A stretch of DNA of 9,243 nucleotides. Source: Bacilli bacterium (GTDB lineage Bacteria > Bacillota_I > Bacilli_A > RF39 > UBA660). The notes under the pieces were generated by a model. The model did not search any database and was not told where the DNA came from. It saw only the letters and a program-made list of their open reading frames with translations. The stretch lies in the NCBI GenBank assembly GCA_017411235.1, contig JAFPMR010000029.1, positions 1-9,243 of the forward strand, read 5' to 3'. A program made the position numbers and the translations under genes. Position 1 is the first letter of the stretch. Every line of letters begins with the position of its first letter. This document shows, one piece after another, positions 1-5,098 of this stretch.

Positions 1-219
1 ATTAGGAACACCAATTAATTTCATATATTTTTTTAATCTTTCAATACTCATACCTGCTCCACGCATGCATGTTACGAATTCAATTACTCTAATGTTTTCA
101 TCTGAGTATTCTCTAATACCATTTTTTCTAGGAACGTCAATTATTATTCCTTCTTGTTCATAGTATCTTAGTGTTGCTTTTTCTAAGTTAAATTTTTTTG
201 CAACTTCAACAATCTTCAT
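1..219 (-). CDS. MerR-family transcriptional regulator (N-terminal part, cut by window edge)
   Basis: Read on the minus strand from ATG at 219, the 73 visible residues form a MerR-type winged helix-turn-helix: start MKIVEVAKKFNL, then the family signature LRYYEQEGII (residues 17-26), a wing with NGIREYSDENI (33-43) and a second HTH around CMRGAGMSIERLKKYMKL (51-68). MerR proteins bind a dyad between over-spaced -35 and -10 elements and untwist the DNA when the effector binds. The effector domain lies outside the window, so the inducer is unknown. The start is supported by the SD sequence AGGTGATG just upstream. The promoter in front of it (238-268) has the diagnostic 19-bp spacer with a perfect inverted repeat, so autoregulation is very likely. 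Family assignment is firm; the subfamily is not determinable. Confidence 0.9.
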   Translation of the reverse strand, partial: MKIVEVAKKFNLEKATLRYYEQEGIIIDVPRKNGIREYSDENIRVIEFVTCMRGAGMSIERLKKYMKLIGVPN

Positions 220-237
220 GGTTCATCACCTATGTGT

Positions 238-268
238 AGTATACATCTTAAAGTAAACTTTAAGTCAA
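238..268 (-). promoter_or_regulatory. MerR-type promoter with 19-bp spacer and operator dyad
   Basis: On the minus strand TTGACT (268-263) and TATACT (243-238) are separated by exactly 19 bp. That is longer than the usual 17 bp and is the hallmark of MerR-controlled promoters. Inside the spacer is a perfect 7-4-7 inverted repeat, CTTAAAG-N4-CTTTAAG (247-264), placed as MerR operators are. The promoter reads into the MerR gene starting at 219, giving a leader of only about 10-15 nt. Promoter and operator geometry are seen directly; regulation by the adjacent MerR protein is inferred. Confidence 0.85.
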
Positions 269-275
269 GTAAAAA

Positions 276-291
276 TTCAACAAGTGTTGAA
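276..291. repeat. 16-bp perfect palindrome upstream of the MerR promoter
   Basis: TTCAACA-AG-TGTTGAA is a perfect 7-2-7 inverted repeat lying 7 bp upstream of the MerR gene's -35 element. On the minus strand it is followed by TTTTT, so it could be a weak second terminator behind the GGDEF gene. Equally it could be a binding site for another regulator. The sequence alone does not decide. Confidence 0.45.
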
Positions 292-301
292 AAACTCCTT
301 T

Positions 302-333
302 AAAAAAGTATTAGTGTTTAATACTAATACTTT
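302..333 (-). terminator. Intrinsic terminator overlapping the 3' end of the GGDEF gene
   Basis: A perfect 10-bp inverted repeat, AAAGTATTAG (305-314) and CTAATACTTT (324-333), has a 9-nt loop. On the minus strand it is followed by a run of T residues down to 302. It ends transcription of the YjbR-GGDEF operon before the MerR promoter. The stem covers the last codons and the stop codon of the GGDEF gene. Confidence 0.8.
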
Positions 334-913
334 CATAAGGTTCTGGAATTACCATTGGTAATTGAGCTTTGAATTCAGTTACTCTATTTTTACCTTGTCT
401 TTTAGATTCATATAATGCTAAATCAGCATGTTTTAATACTTGATCTAATGATTCATTACGTTCATTAAATGCATAACCAATACTAGTTGTTACTTGACGT
501 ATTGGATCTTCTAACATAAGTGTATCTGCTACTGTTTTACCAAATACTCTTGCTCTATCTCTTATTACGTCATGTGGACATTCTACAAAGACAGCCATGA
601 ATTCATCACCACCTAAACGGCATAAACAATCTTTAGCTCTAGTGGTTCTTAATAGAATAGATGCTATTTTTTGTAATACTTCGTCACCTTTATCATGTCC
701 ATAGGTATCATTAATAGATTTAAAGTCATCAACATCTAACATCATAATACCTGTAAAGTCTCTTATGCGACTTAAAGCATTACGATTATTTAAACCTGTT
801 AATGGATCTATAAAAGCTACATTTCTTAAATAATTTCTTTCTGCTATTAGTTTTTCTGCTGCACCTTTACTTTGTTCAAGTAATTGCATTATTGGTTCTT
901 CTTCAAATGCCAT
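311..913 (-). CDS. Diguanylate cyclase (stand-alone GGDEF domain)
   Basis: This 200-aa soluble protein is almost only a GGDEF domain, which makes cyclic di-GMP from two GTP. Visible motifs: FIDPLTGLNNRNAL (34-47); metal-binding D60 in MMLDVDDF; FKSINDTYGHDKGDEVL (64-80); the intact catalytic RLGGDEF (GGDEF = 101-105); and ADLALYESKRQGKN near the C-terminus (163-176). RAKD (92-95) sits exactly five residues before GGDEF, matching the inhibitory I-site RxxD, so product inhibition is expected. The first 30 residues are a short helix with no sensor domain, signal peptide or membrane segment. A 20-residue tail follows. A G-rich SD lies 7 nt before the ATG at 913. It follows the YjbR gene by 20 nt, so the two are cotranscribed. 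The input signal is not apparent. Confidence 0.92.
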   Translation of the reverse strand: MAFEEEPIMQLLEQSKGAAEKLIAERNYLRNVAFIDPLTGLNNRNALSRIRDFTGIMMLDVDDFKSINDTYGHDKGDEVLQKIASILLRTTRAKDCLCRLGGDEFMAVFVECPHDVIRDRARVFGKTVADTLMLEDPIRQVTTSIGYAFNERNESLDQVLKHADLALYESKRQGKNRVTEFKAQLPMVIPEPYESISIKH

Positions 914-933
914 GGAAAATCCCCCCTTTTCCC

Positions 934-1593
934 CTAGGTAGTAAGATTATAACTTGTATCTAGTAATTTGGCAATTTTTTCTATAGAAACAGAGCCATCT
1001 AATAGTATAGATATCCAATATTTTTTATTCATATGATAAGCTGGAACGATACCATTTTCTTTAATTAAGTCTTCGATATCTTCTGTAGGTACTTTAACAT
1101 TTAAGACATATACTATTTCTTTAGAATCTATTCCTACTTTGTTATAAGGTATATCCATTACGATACCAAACCATTTAGCTTCTTTATGTTTTAAGACAAA
1201 GGTATTTGGTGAATCACTAAATAGATATTCTGGTTTTAAGTTATATTTTTCTTTAACAAGATTTATTACTTGATGAACTGTATCATTTTTATAATCTTTT
1301 TCATAACATGTTGATAAAATGGATTTTATTAACAATTCAAATTCTTCTCTTATAGCACCTACATACTCTCCATTTATTGTTTCTATATAGAATGGCATGT
1401 ATTCTTCTTCTGTAGAATTATCTAATACAGTAGATAAGACTTTTTTATCATTTATTTCTATATGAAAAGTAAAGTCTTTATTAGTAGATAATTGATTAAG
1501 AATATAGGTGTCTTTTTCTTTTTTAAAACCAAATAGTTTTAGTTTATCTTCTTTATATTTAAATCTATTAAATTGCTTAGATATATCATGCAT
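934..1593 (-). CDS. MmcQ/YjbR-family protein (double-wing domain)
   Basis: 219 aa from the ATG at 1593. An in-frame GTG at 1602 lies inside the SD (CAGGTGAT, spacing 6 nt to the ATG) and is therefore rejected as the start. The C-terminal half, about residues 105-219, is a MmcQ/YjbR domain: TFVLKHKEAKWFGIVMD (131-147), YVLNVKVPTEDIEDLI (162-177), VPAYHMNKKYWISILLDG (183-200) and a closing LLDTSYNLT (210-218), all matching the family's conserved KWF, NVK, HMNK-W and SY-L positions. These proteins adopt a CyaY-like double-wing fold and are often called DNA-binding, but their molecular role is poorly established. The N-terminal 100 residues are an extra charged region seen in longer relatives. 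It is first in an operon with the GGDEF gene and has an extended -10 promoter just upstream. Confidence 0.85.
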   Translation of the reverse strand: MHDISKQFNRFKYKEDKLKLFGFKKEKDTYILNQLSTNKDFTFHIEINDKKVLSTVLDNSTEEEYMPFYIETINGEYVGAIREEFELLIKSILSTCYEKDYKNDTVHQVINLVKEKYNLKPEYLFSDSPNTFVLKHKEAKWFGIVMDIPYNKVGIDSKEIVYVLNVKVPTEDIEDLIKENGIVPAYHMNKKYWISILLDGSVSIEKIAKLLDTSYNLTT

Positions 1594-1612
1594 AGATATC
1601 ACCTGTTTTTTT

Positions 1613-1621
1613 ATTATAGCA
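1613..1621 (-). promoter_or_regulatory. Extended -10 promoter for the YjbR-GGDEF operon
   Basis: The minus strand reads TGCTATAAT (1621-1613), a perfect extended -10. The position 17 bp further upstream has no good -35 because it lies in the terminator stem of the preceding gene. The expected transcript start is about 1606, leaving a very short leader that contains the AGGTG SD. Confidence 0.65.
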
Positions 1622-1623
1622 AA

Positions 1624-1657
1624 ACAAAAGAAAAGATAAAGACTTAATGTCTTTATC
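1624..1657 (-). terminator. Intrinsic terminator of the coiled-coil gene trio
   Basis: GATAAAGAC (1635-1643) and GTCTTTATC (1649-1657) form a perfect 9-bp stem with a 5-nt loop. On the minus strand it is followed by TTTTCTTTTGTTTT. The stop codon of the 76-aa gene lies inside the stem, and the U-tract runs directly into the next promoter's -10. Confidence 0.85.
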
Positions 1658-1883
1658 CGTATACTTCTTGAGTTAATTCCATGAGTCTATTACGTTCTGT
1701 ATAAATCTCTTGAGTAAGTTTTTTATTCTTTTCTCTTTCTACAGCTAGTTGATCATCTAAACGTTTATTTAATTCATCAACAACCATACGAGCTTTTTGT
1801 GGTGAAAACTCATTAAAATCAAGATTTAATTTGTCTTTAAAGAACTTATAGACAGCTGCTCTTCTTTGATCGTTATTTTCCAC
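1653..1883 (-). CDS. Hypothetical 76-aa protein, predicted coiled coil
   Basis: I do not recognise a family. The likely start is GTG at 1883 (giving MENNDQRRAAVYKFF). It lies at the same distance from an AGGTGA SD as in the YjbR gene, whereas an earlier in-frame GTG at 1892 is part of the SD itself. The N-terminal half is mixed and charged; from about residue 33 to the end it is a continuous Lys/Glu/Leu-rich helix with heptad-like spacing (ELNKRLDDQLAVEREKNKKL). No membrane segment, Cys or catalytic motif is visible. It overlaps the 55-aa gene by 11 nt in another frame, so translation of the two is probably coupled. Its stop codon lies in the operon terminator. It may be a partner in a complex with its neighbours (inference). 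Confidence 0.7.
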   Translation of the reverse strand: MENNDQRRAAVYKFFKDKLNLDFNEFSPQKARMVVDELNKRLDDQLAVEREKNKKLTQEIYTERNRLMELTQEVYG

Positions 1884-2040
1884 GAGTCTCACCTGCTGTC
1901 TTTTGAGCTTCTAAAGCCGCAGTTTGTTCTTTTAGTTCTTGTAAAGTTTTTTCGTCTTCATGGTTTTTTTGTAAGATACTTTCATATTCAACAACTTTAG
2001 CTTGTAAAGCTTCTAGTTCTTCTGTAGTAACTTGTTCCAT
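1873..2040 (-). CDS. Hypothetical 55-aa coiled-coil protein
   Basis: This small ORF fills the otherwise empty stretch between the 355-aa and 76-aa genes. It starts at ATG 2040 and ends with TAA at 1873-1875. It begins MEQVTTEELEALQAKVVEYE and is almost entirely one Glu/Gln/Leu/Ala-rich helix with leucines at heptad-like spacing, ending KTAGETRGK. A consensus SD, AAGGAGG, lies 6 nt before the ATG. It follows the 355-aa gene by 15 nt and overlaps the 76-aa gene by 11 nt. The strong SD, tight packing and lack of any alternative explanation for the interval support it as a real gene. No family is recognised. Confidence 0.75.
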   Translation of the reverse strand: MEQVTTEELEALQAKVVEYESILQKNHEDEKTLQELKEQTAALEAQKTAGETRGK

Positions 2041-2055
2041 AATCCCCCTCCTTTG

Positions 2056-3123
2056 TTATTTTTTTTGAAGAGTTTTAATCATTCTATCGTTATTTGCTTT
2101 AATTCTTGCTTCTATCTCTGCTGCTCTTCTCTTTATTTCTTCTAGTTCACGAGCTAGTTCAGCATTTTCTTTTGCTATAGCTTGTACTTCCTCATATTTA
2201 GATTGTGTTTCTTCTAATTCATCTAAAGATACCTCTGCAGGTGCTTCTTCTTTTTTAGGTCTTGGAGGAGGTACTAGGTCAATTCCTGTAGTGTCTTCTG
2301 GTATTGTCAAGCCAGTCACTCTCTTTCCTTTATTTCTTCTCTCTTCATTTCTTCTTGTTTCACGAAGTTCTGTTTTTTCCATTATATCTTGTAATTTTTG
2401 ATATATAAATCCTGCTACAACATCAATTGTTTCTTTAAGTACTGCTGGATGCTTTGTTTTGTTTGTTTCTGAACGTTCATAGTTGCCTTCTCTATCAATT
2501 GGTCCATAGAAATCTCTTGATCTAAATTCCATTTTACCAATTATTTCTGCTAATTTTTGTTCAACATTAGAACTACCAAACATATCTCTTTGACGAATAC
2601 CAAAATGAGCTAAGATATCGTTAGCTAGAGCATATTCTTCTAGTCTTAGTGTATCTCTTTCTTCCCATGTTGATGTTAATACTTCAGTAACATATGCTTG
2701 TACAGCTTCTTTTGTTATACGTGGTTTTATTTTTTCAGTACCACCTAATGCAAATGTATCAAATACTTCACCACGGAATTCATAATTAAGTGGTTTTGCT
2801 AGAGTACCAATTAATGATGTTCTCATTTGACTTAAACGATTTTGAATACCATAGTTATTTTGATCAAAGAATTCAGCATTTTCTCCACCTACAAAGTTAC
2901 TTGATCTACCATAGTTTAGTTTTTGATAATTTGCTATTATTCTATGACATTCAACTAAGAATTCTTCTCTAAAGTGATAGCCTTCTTCTTTGATAATAGT
3001 ATCAAATCTTTCTAGTAATTCTGCTACTGATATTTTTGTATAATCGAATTCGCTTTTTGGTGGTAGTATTTTATCTACCAAGTCAACTATATCAAAGTAT
3101 GTTAACATTTCTCTTTCATCCAT
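2056..3123 (-). CDS. Hypothetical 355-aa protein with C-terminal coiled coil
   Basis: No family is recognised. Residues 1-260 look like a mostly helical globular domain, with an aromatic and Asn/Gly-rich patch at 70-95 (YGRSSNFVGG, FFDQNNYG) and another at 200-216 (RSRDFYGPIDREGNY). Residues 250-270 are very basic (TRRNEERRNKGKR). A proline-rich linker with VPPPRPKKEEAPAE (284-297) leads to a C-terminal coiled coil (298-355) rich in Glu, Ala, Leu and Arg. No signal peptide or membrane segment is visible, so it is probably cytoplasmic. The start is fixed by AGGAGG 8 nt upstream of ATG 3123. It heads a three-gene unit with the 55- and 76-aa coiled-coil genes. A scaffold or complex-forming role is a guess from composition only. 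Confidence 0.8.
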   Translation of the reverse strand: MDEREMLTYFDIVDLVDKILPPKSEFDYTKISVAELLERFDTIIKEEGYHFREEFLVECHRIIANYQKLNYGRSSNFVGGENAEFFDQNNYGIQNRLSQMRTSLIGTLAKPLNYEFRGEVFDTFALGGTEKIKPRITKEAVQAYVTEVLTSTWEERDTLRLEEYALANDILAHFGIRQRDMFGSSNVEQKLAEIIGKMEFRSRDFYGPIDREGNYERSETNKTKHPAVLKETIDVVAGFIYQKLQDIMEKTELRETRRNEERRNKGKRVTGLTIPEDTTGIDLVPPPRPKKEEAPAEVSLDELEETQSKYEEVQAIAKENAELARELEEIKRRAAEIEARIKANNDRMIKTLQKK

Positions 3124-3127
3124 ATTA

Positions 3128-3166
3128 AAAGCCTCCTATCATATTTATTATATCATAGGAGGCTTT
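3128..3166 (-). promoter_or_regulatory. SD-masking hairpin with an extended -10 promoter in its loop
   Basis: AAAGCCTCCTAT (3128-3139) and ATAGGAGGCTTT (3155-3166) form a 12-bp perfect stem, extended by four more pairs after one C-C mismatch. On the minus strand the 3' arm contains the SD AGGAGG of the 355-aa gene. The top of the stem and loop contain TGATATAAT (3155-3147), a perfect extended -10, which would start RNA near 3140 at the beginning of the 3' arm. Readthrough RNA from the NTPase gene would fold and hide the SD; RNA made from this promoter would not. It may also act as a terminator for the upstream unit, although the T-run (TTTT) is short. Confidence 0.6.
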
Positions 3167-3176
3167 GTTATGCCTT

Positions 3177-3773
3177 TTATTTAACTAGTTTCTTTACACT
3201 CTTATGTTCTTTATACCATTTTAAGAATTCTTTTGTTCCTGAAGTATGTAATTCATTTCTATTTTGTCTTTGTTCATCAGTCATTTCTGATAAGGTTATG
3301 TCATAACCATCAGGAATGAAGACATGCCATAGTTTTGACCATTGAGCTTCTCTATCTAGACCGTGTTGTTCTTTAGTGATAGTTCCTGGACTTTTACCAT
3401 AGAAGGTATGAAATTCTTCACCATCATAGTATGTTGTACAATCCATGAAGTAAGCATGTCTATTTTCAACATCTTTCATTTCTTCAAGTAGTTTAGGTAT
3501 GTCATTTGCGATACCACTACGTTTAACAAATGCTCCTGGATATCCTGGTTCACCTGGATAGTTTTCAATATAGAATCCAGCATCTGTTACAAAGACTTCG
3601 GTATGTAATAAGTTATAAGCATTTCTAGCTTTTTCTTGAGAGATGAATGTTATATCATTTACTTCTGGTTCTTCAAAGTCATAGTCGTAGAAATCGACAT
3701 CTACTCCTTCTTTCTCAAATCTTTCTTTTACAGAAAGATATTTACCATGATTACCTGTTACATATGTTAACAT
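3177..3773 (-). CDS. Non-canonical purine NTP pyrophosphatase, HAM1/RdgB family
   Basis: 198 aa, the usual length for the family, which hydrolyses dITP, ITP and XTP to the monophosphate and keeps deaminated purines out of DNA and RNA. Visible signatures: the N-terminal substrate loop YVTGNHGKYLSV (4-15, T-x-N-x-x-K); the catalytic strand FVTDAGFYIENYPGEPGYPG (61-80) with D64 as the likely general base; GKSPGTIT (126-133); and the base-recognition region WSKLWHVFIPDGYDITLSEM (145-164), a variant of the W-D-P-x-F-x-P motif. The C-terminal SHR motif is not obvious; HTSGTKEFLKWY stands in its place. The start ATG overlaps the stop codon of the SIS gene by 1 nt (TAATG), with its SD (AAGGGGGAA) inside that gene, so translation is coupled. 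Substrate preference could differ from classical RdgB. Confidence 0.85.
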   Translation of the reverse strand: MLTYVTGNHGKYLSVKERFEKEGVDVDFYDYDFEEPEVNDITFISQEKARNAYNLLHTEVFVTDAGFYIENYPGEPGYPGAFVKRSGIANDIPKLLEEMKDVENRHAYFMDCTTYYDGEEFHTFYGKSPGTITKEQHGLDREAQWSKLWHVFIPDGYDITLSEMTDEQRQNRNELHTSGTKEFLKWYKEHKSVKKLVK

Positions 3774-4735
3774 TATAATTCCCCCTTATAACGATAAGCT
3801 TTTTTTACTACACTAGGATCATAATCTACTTGAGATAATCCCAGTCCTTTTATTTTAGATATATAGTTACATAGTAGATATGTTTTTAATGCTAAGATAT
3901 ATTCTCCTACTATTTTGTCTTTAGTATTTGATCTAAGTACTATAACATTTTTATAGTTATGAATAATGATATCTAATAGAAATCTATCTAATTCTGTTTC
4001 TTGATTGATTAAATAGATTAAAGTATGTTCATTTCTATTAGTACTAGATGTTACTGATCTACCATGACAGTATTCATATTTTTCGTGTAATAGAGGTATT
4101 CCTATACCTGATTCTGCCATTACAGAATCTAGTATATGAGATGATACATTGGTATCATCACCAGTCATTATTTCAAATACTTTAGTATCTACATCATAGT
4201 TCATTATAGTATTACTAAATGTATCTTTAATAATGTTACTTAGATATTCTTCTTCATTAATACCTTGATTGTGTAGATAGTATTTTAATAACTCTCCCAT
4301 AGGTATTAAGGTAGTAGCTTCTGATATGAATGAATGTTCTTTATCCATACCATCGTAATGTAATCTTACTTCTTGTTCGTGTAATGAATCTTCATTACCA
4401 TGAACTAGAATTGATTTAGGATATGAATCCATGGCTTTTATAATACCATAGGATTTACCACTCCAGGAATAACAAATTAAGTTATTAACTCCTTTTAAGT
4501 TATAAAGTGCATCTCTAGGAGTCATATTTATAGATATTATTCCTTTATCTGTTAATACTTTGGAACCAAAGATTGCTGCTGGGTAAGAACCTCCACTACC
4601 GATGGATACATTTGGTTCAGTAACTCTATCTAACACTTGATAGTTTTTCTTACTATCGATATGTCTATTAGCATCTAATAATCTTTGTTCTAATCTATTA
4701 AATGTAATAGAATCTGGATCTGATGAATGTGCCAT
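3773..4735 (-). CDS. SIS (sugar isomerase) domain protein
   Basis: 320 aa, soluble. The N-terminal half contains a SIS-type phosphosugar-binding Rossmann-like fold: VSIGSGGSYPAAIFGSKVL (43-61) is the glycine/serine loop after the first strand, followed by NLICYSWSGKSYGIIKAM (85-102), matching the second Ser-rich loop that grips the phosphate, and a next strand ending SILVHGNE (108-115). A weaker second SIS-like half may follow, with EYCHGRSVTSSTNRNEH resembling the histidine-glycine loop of GlmS/FrlB-type proteins. The substrate is unknown. The SD GAGGTGAT lies 5 nt before the ATG. It is the first gene of a two-gene operon with the HAM1-type NTPase and overlaps it by 1 nt, which suggests the two act on related nucleotide or nucleotide-sugar substrates (inference). 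Confidence 0.75.
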   Translation of the reverse strand: MAHSSDPDSITFNRLEQRLLDANRHIDSKKNYQVLDRVTEPNVSIGSGGSYPAAIFGSKVLTDKGIISINMTPRDALYNLKGVNNLICYSWSGKSYGIIKAMDSYPKSILVHGNEDSLHEQEVRLHYDGMDKEHSFISEATTLIPMGELLKYYLHNQGINEEEYLSNIIKDTFSNTIMNYDVDTKVFEIMTGDDTNVSSHILDSVMAESGIGIPLLHEKYEYCHGRSVTSSTNRNEHTLIYLINQETELDRFLLDIIIHNYKNVIVLRSNTKDKIVGEYILALKTYLLCNYISKIKGLGLSQVDYDPSVVKKAYRYKGEL

Positions 4736-4755
4736 ATTATCACCTCTTCAAGTTC

Positions 4756-4764
4756 ATAATATCA
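4756..4764 (-). promoter_or_regulatory. Candidate extended -10 for the SIS-NTPase operon
   Basis: The minus strand reads TGATATTAT (4764-4756), one mismatch from the extended -10 consensus. No good -35 exists at 17 bp; a TTGACC (4788-4783) stands 21 bp away. It is the best candidate for the start of this operon. Confidence 0.45.
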
Positions 4765-4791
4765 CTTATGTAGGCAATATATGGTCAATAT

Positions 4792-4821
4792 AAAAAACAG
4801 CACATTATTTGCTGCTTTTTT
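4792..4821 (-). terminator. Hairpin with A/T flanks, likely terminator between the toxin locus and the SIS gene
   Basis: CAGCA (4798-4802) and TGCTG (4810-4814) form a 5-bp stem with a 7-nt loop. A6 and T6 flanks can extend the helix past one bulged C (4815). On the minus strand it ends in T6 and would stop any RNA running out of the WYL/antisense region before the SIS promoter. The structure also reads as a terminator on the plus strand, immediately upstream of the toxin -35, and would insulate that promoter. Confidence 0.55.
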
Positions 4822-4822
4822 A

Positions 4823-4851
4823 TTGAATGCAGTACATTTGTTTGCTATAAT
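4823..4851 (+). promoter_or_regulatory. Toxin mRNA promoter
   Basis: TTGAAT (4823-4828), a 17-bp spacer and TATAAT (4846-4851) with an upstream TG (TGCTATAAT) make the strongest-looking promoter in the window. RNA should start at about 4857-4860, so the transcript begins essentially with GGAACATTTAG, the segment complementary to its own 3' end. Confidence 0.85.
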
Positions 4852-4884
4852 ACATAACTAGGAACATTTAGTAGTTAAGTGTCT

Positions 4885-4910
4885 ACCTCCATTCTACTTA
4901 GAAAGGAGGT
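4885..4910 (+). promoter_or_regulatory. SD-masking hairpin in the toxin leader
   Basis: ACCTCC (4885-4890) is perfectly complementary to GGAGGT (4905-4910), the core of the toxin SD, leaving a 14-nt loop. The fold would hide the ribosome site. The ACC at its 5' edge is also used by the long-range pairing with 5051-5064, so the two structures compete for a few bases. Confidence 0.65.
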
Positions 4911-4919
4911 TTGATATTA

Positions 4920-5012
4920 ATGAGAATTGAAACTTTTGTTATAAAAGTTTTAAAACTTATTGCTATCATTTTATTTCTCCTTACCTTTTTGGTAATAGCA
5001 ATAAAAAAATGA
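4920..5012 (+). CDS. Candidate type I toxin, 30-aa hydrophobic membrane peptide
   Basis: ATG 4920 to TGA 5012 encodes 30 residues: a short N-terminus with R2, E4, K9 and K12, an uninterrupted hydrophobic stretch at 13-28 (LIAIILFLLTFLVIAI) and a K29-K30 tail. This is one transmembrane helix with positive ends, the form of Gram-positive type I toxins (Fst, TxpA, BsrG and holin-like peptides), which insert into the membrane and disturb it. The sequence itself does not match a family I can name. The SD AAAGGAGGT is a near-perfect complement of the 16S 3' end, 9 nt before the ATG, yet masked by an upstream ACCTCC. A dedicated promoter lies about 70 nt upstream, and a convergent antisense RNA covers the stop codon and 3' UTR. 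The alternative is a small membrane peptide with another role. Confidence 0.8.
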   Translation: MRIETFVIKVLKLIAIILFLLTFLVIAIKK

Positions 5013-5037
5013 CACTTAAGTTTTTAACTTAAATGTC
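5003..5037 (-). terminator. Intrinsic terminator of the antisense RNA
   Basis: On the minus strand GACATTTAAGT (5037-5027) pairs with ACTTAAGTGTC (5021-5011) in an 11-bp stem with one G-U and a 5-nt loop, followed by ATTTTTTT (5010-5003). On the plus strand the same sequence has an A-C mismatch and no T-run, so it should act only on the antisense RNA. Confidence 0.85.
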
Positions 5038-5055
5038 TATTCTCAAACAAGGTAG

Positions 5056-5090
5056 ACATTCAACATACGAAAACTGAATGTTCCCTTTTC
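5056..5090 (+). terminator. Probable 3' end of the toxin mRNA
   Basis: ACATTCA (5056-5062) and TGAATGT (5075-5081) form a 7-bp stem with a 12-nt loop, followed by TCCCTTTTC. The U-tract is poor, so termination may be partial or depend on pairing with the 5' end. A toxin mRNA of about 230 nt would result. Confidence 0.45.
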
Positions 5091-5098
5091 ATAATTTA

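Larger units (their letters stand above)
4861..5084 (+). repeat. Inverted and direct repeats linking the 5' and 3' ends of the toxin mRNA
   Basis: GGAACATTTAG (4861-4871) pairs with CTGAATGTTCC (5074-5084), 11 bp with one G-U. GTTAAGTGTCTACC (4874-4887) pairs with GGTAGACATTCAAC (5051-5064), 13 of 14 positions including one G-U. A motif close to TTAARTGTCTA occurs four times: direct at 4875-4885 and 5029-5039, and inverted at 5053-5063 and (partly) 5011-5019. An 8-bp inverted repeat, AATGTCTA/TAGACATT (5032-5039/5053-5060), gives an alternative 3' fold. This fits the long-range end-to-end closure and switchable folds of type I toxin mRNAs. Confidence 0.75.
5003..5092 (-). ncRNA. Candidate antitoxin antisense RNA (about 90 nt)
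   Basis: A minus-strand transcript is bounded by a consensus promoter (5099-5127, start near 5092) and an intrinsic terminator ending near 5003. It contains no useful ORF. It is perfectly complementary to the last codons and 3' UTR of the toxin mRNA. Through the repeat at 5029-5039 it can also pair with 4875-4885 of the toxin leader (11 bp with one G-U), next to the SD-masking element. This convergent layout, with tail-to-tail overlap plus repeat-mediated contact to the leader, is that of Fst/RNAI-RNAII and TxpA/RatA systems. Existence of the RNA is inferred from promoter and terminator, not observed. Confidence 0.75.

Noticed and set aside
2790..2972. Plus-strand 60-codon open frame
   Set aside because: Antisense to the 355-aa gene, without an SD or promoter.
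4861..5084. Inverted repeats read as ends of a small mobile element
   Set aside because: No flanking target duplication or transposase is seen, and the repeats coincide with predicted RNA ends, so RNA pairing explains them better.
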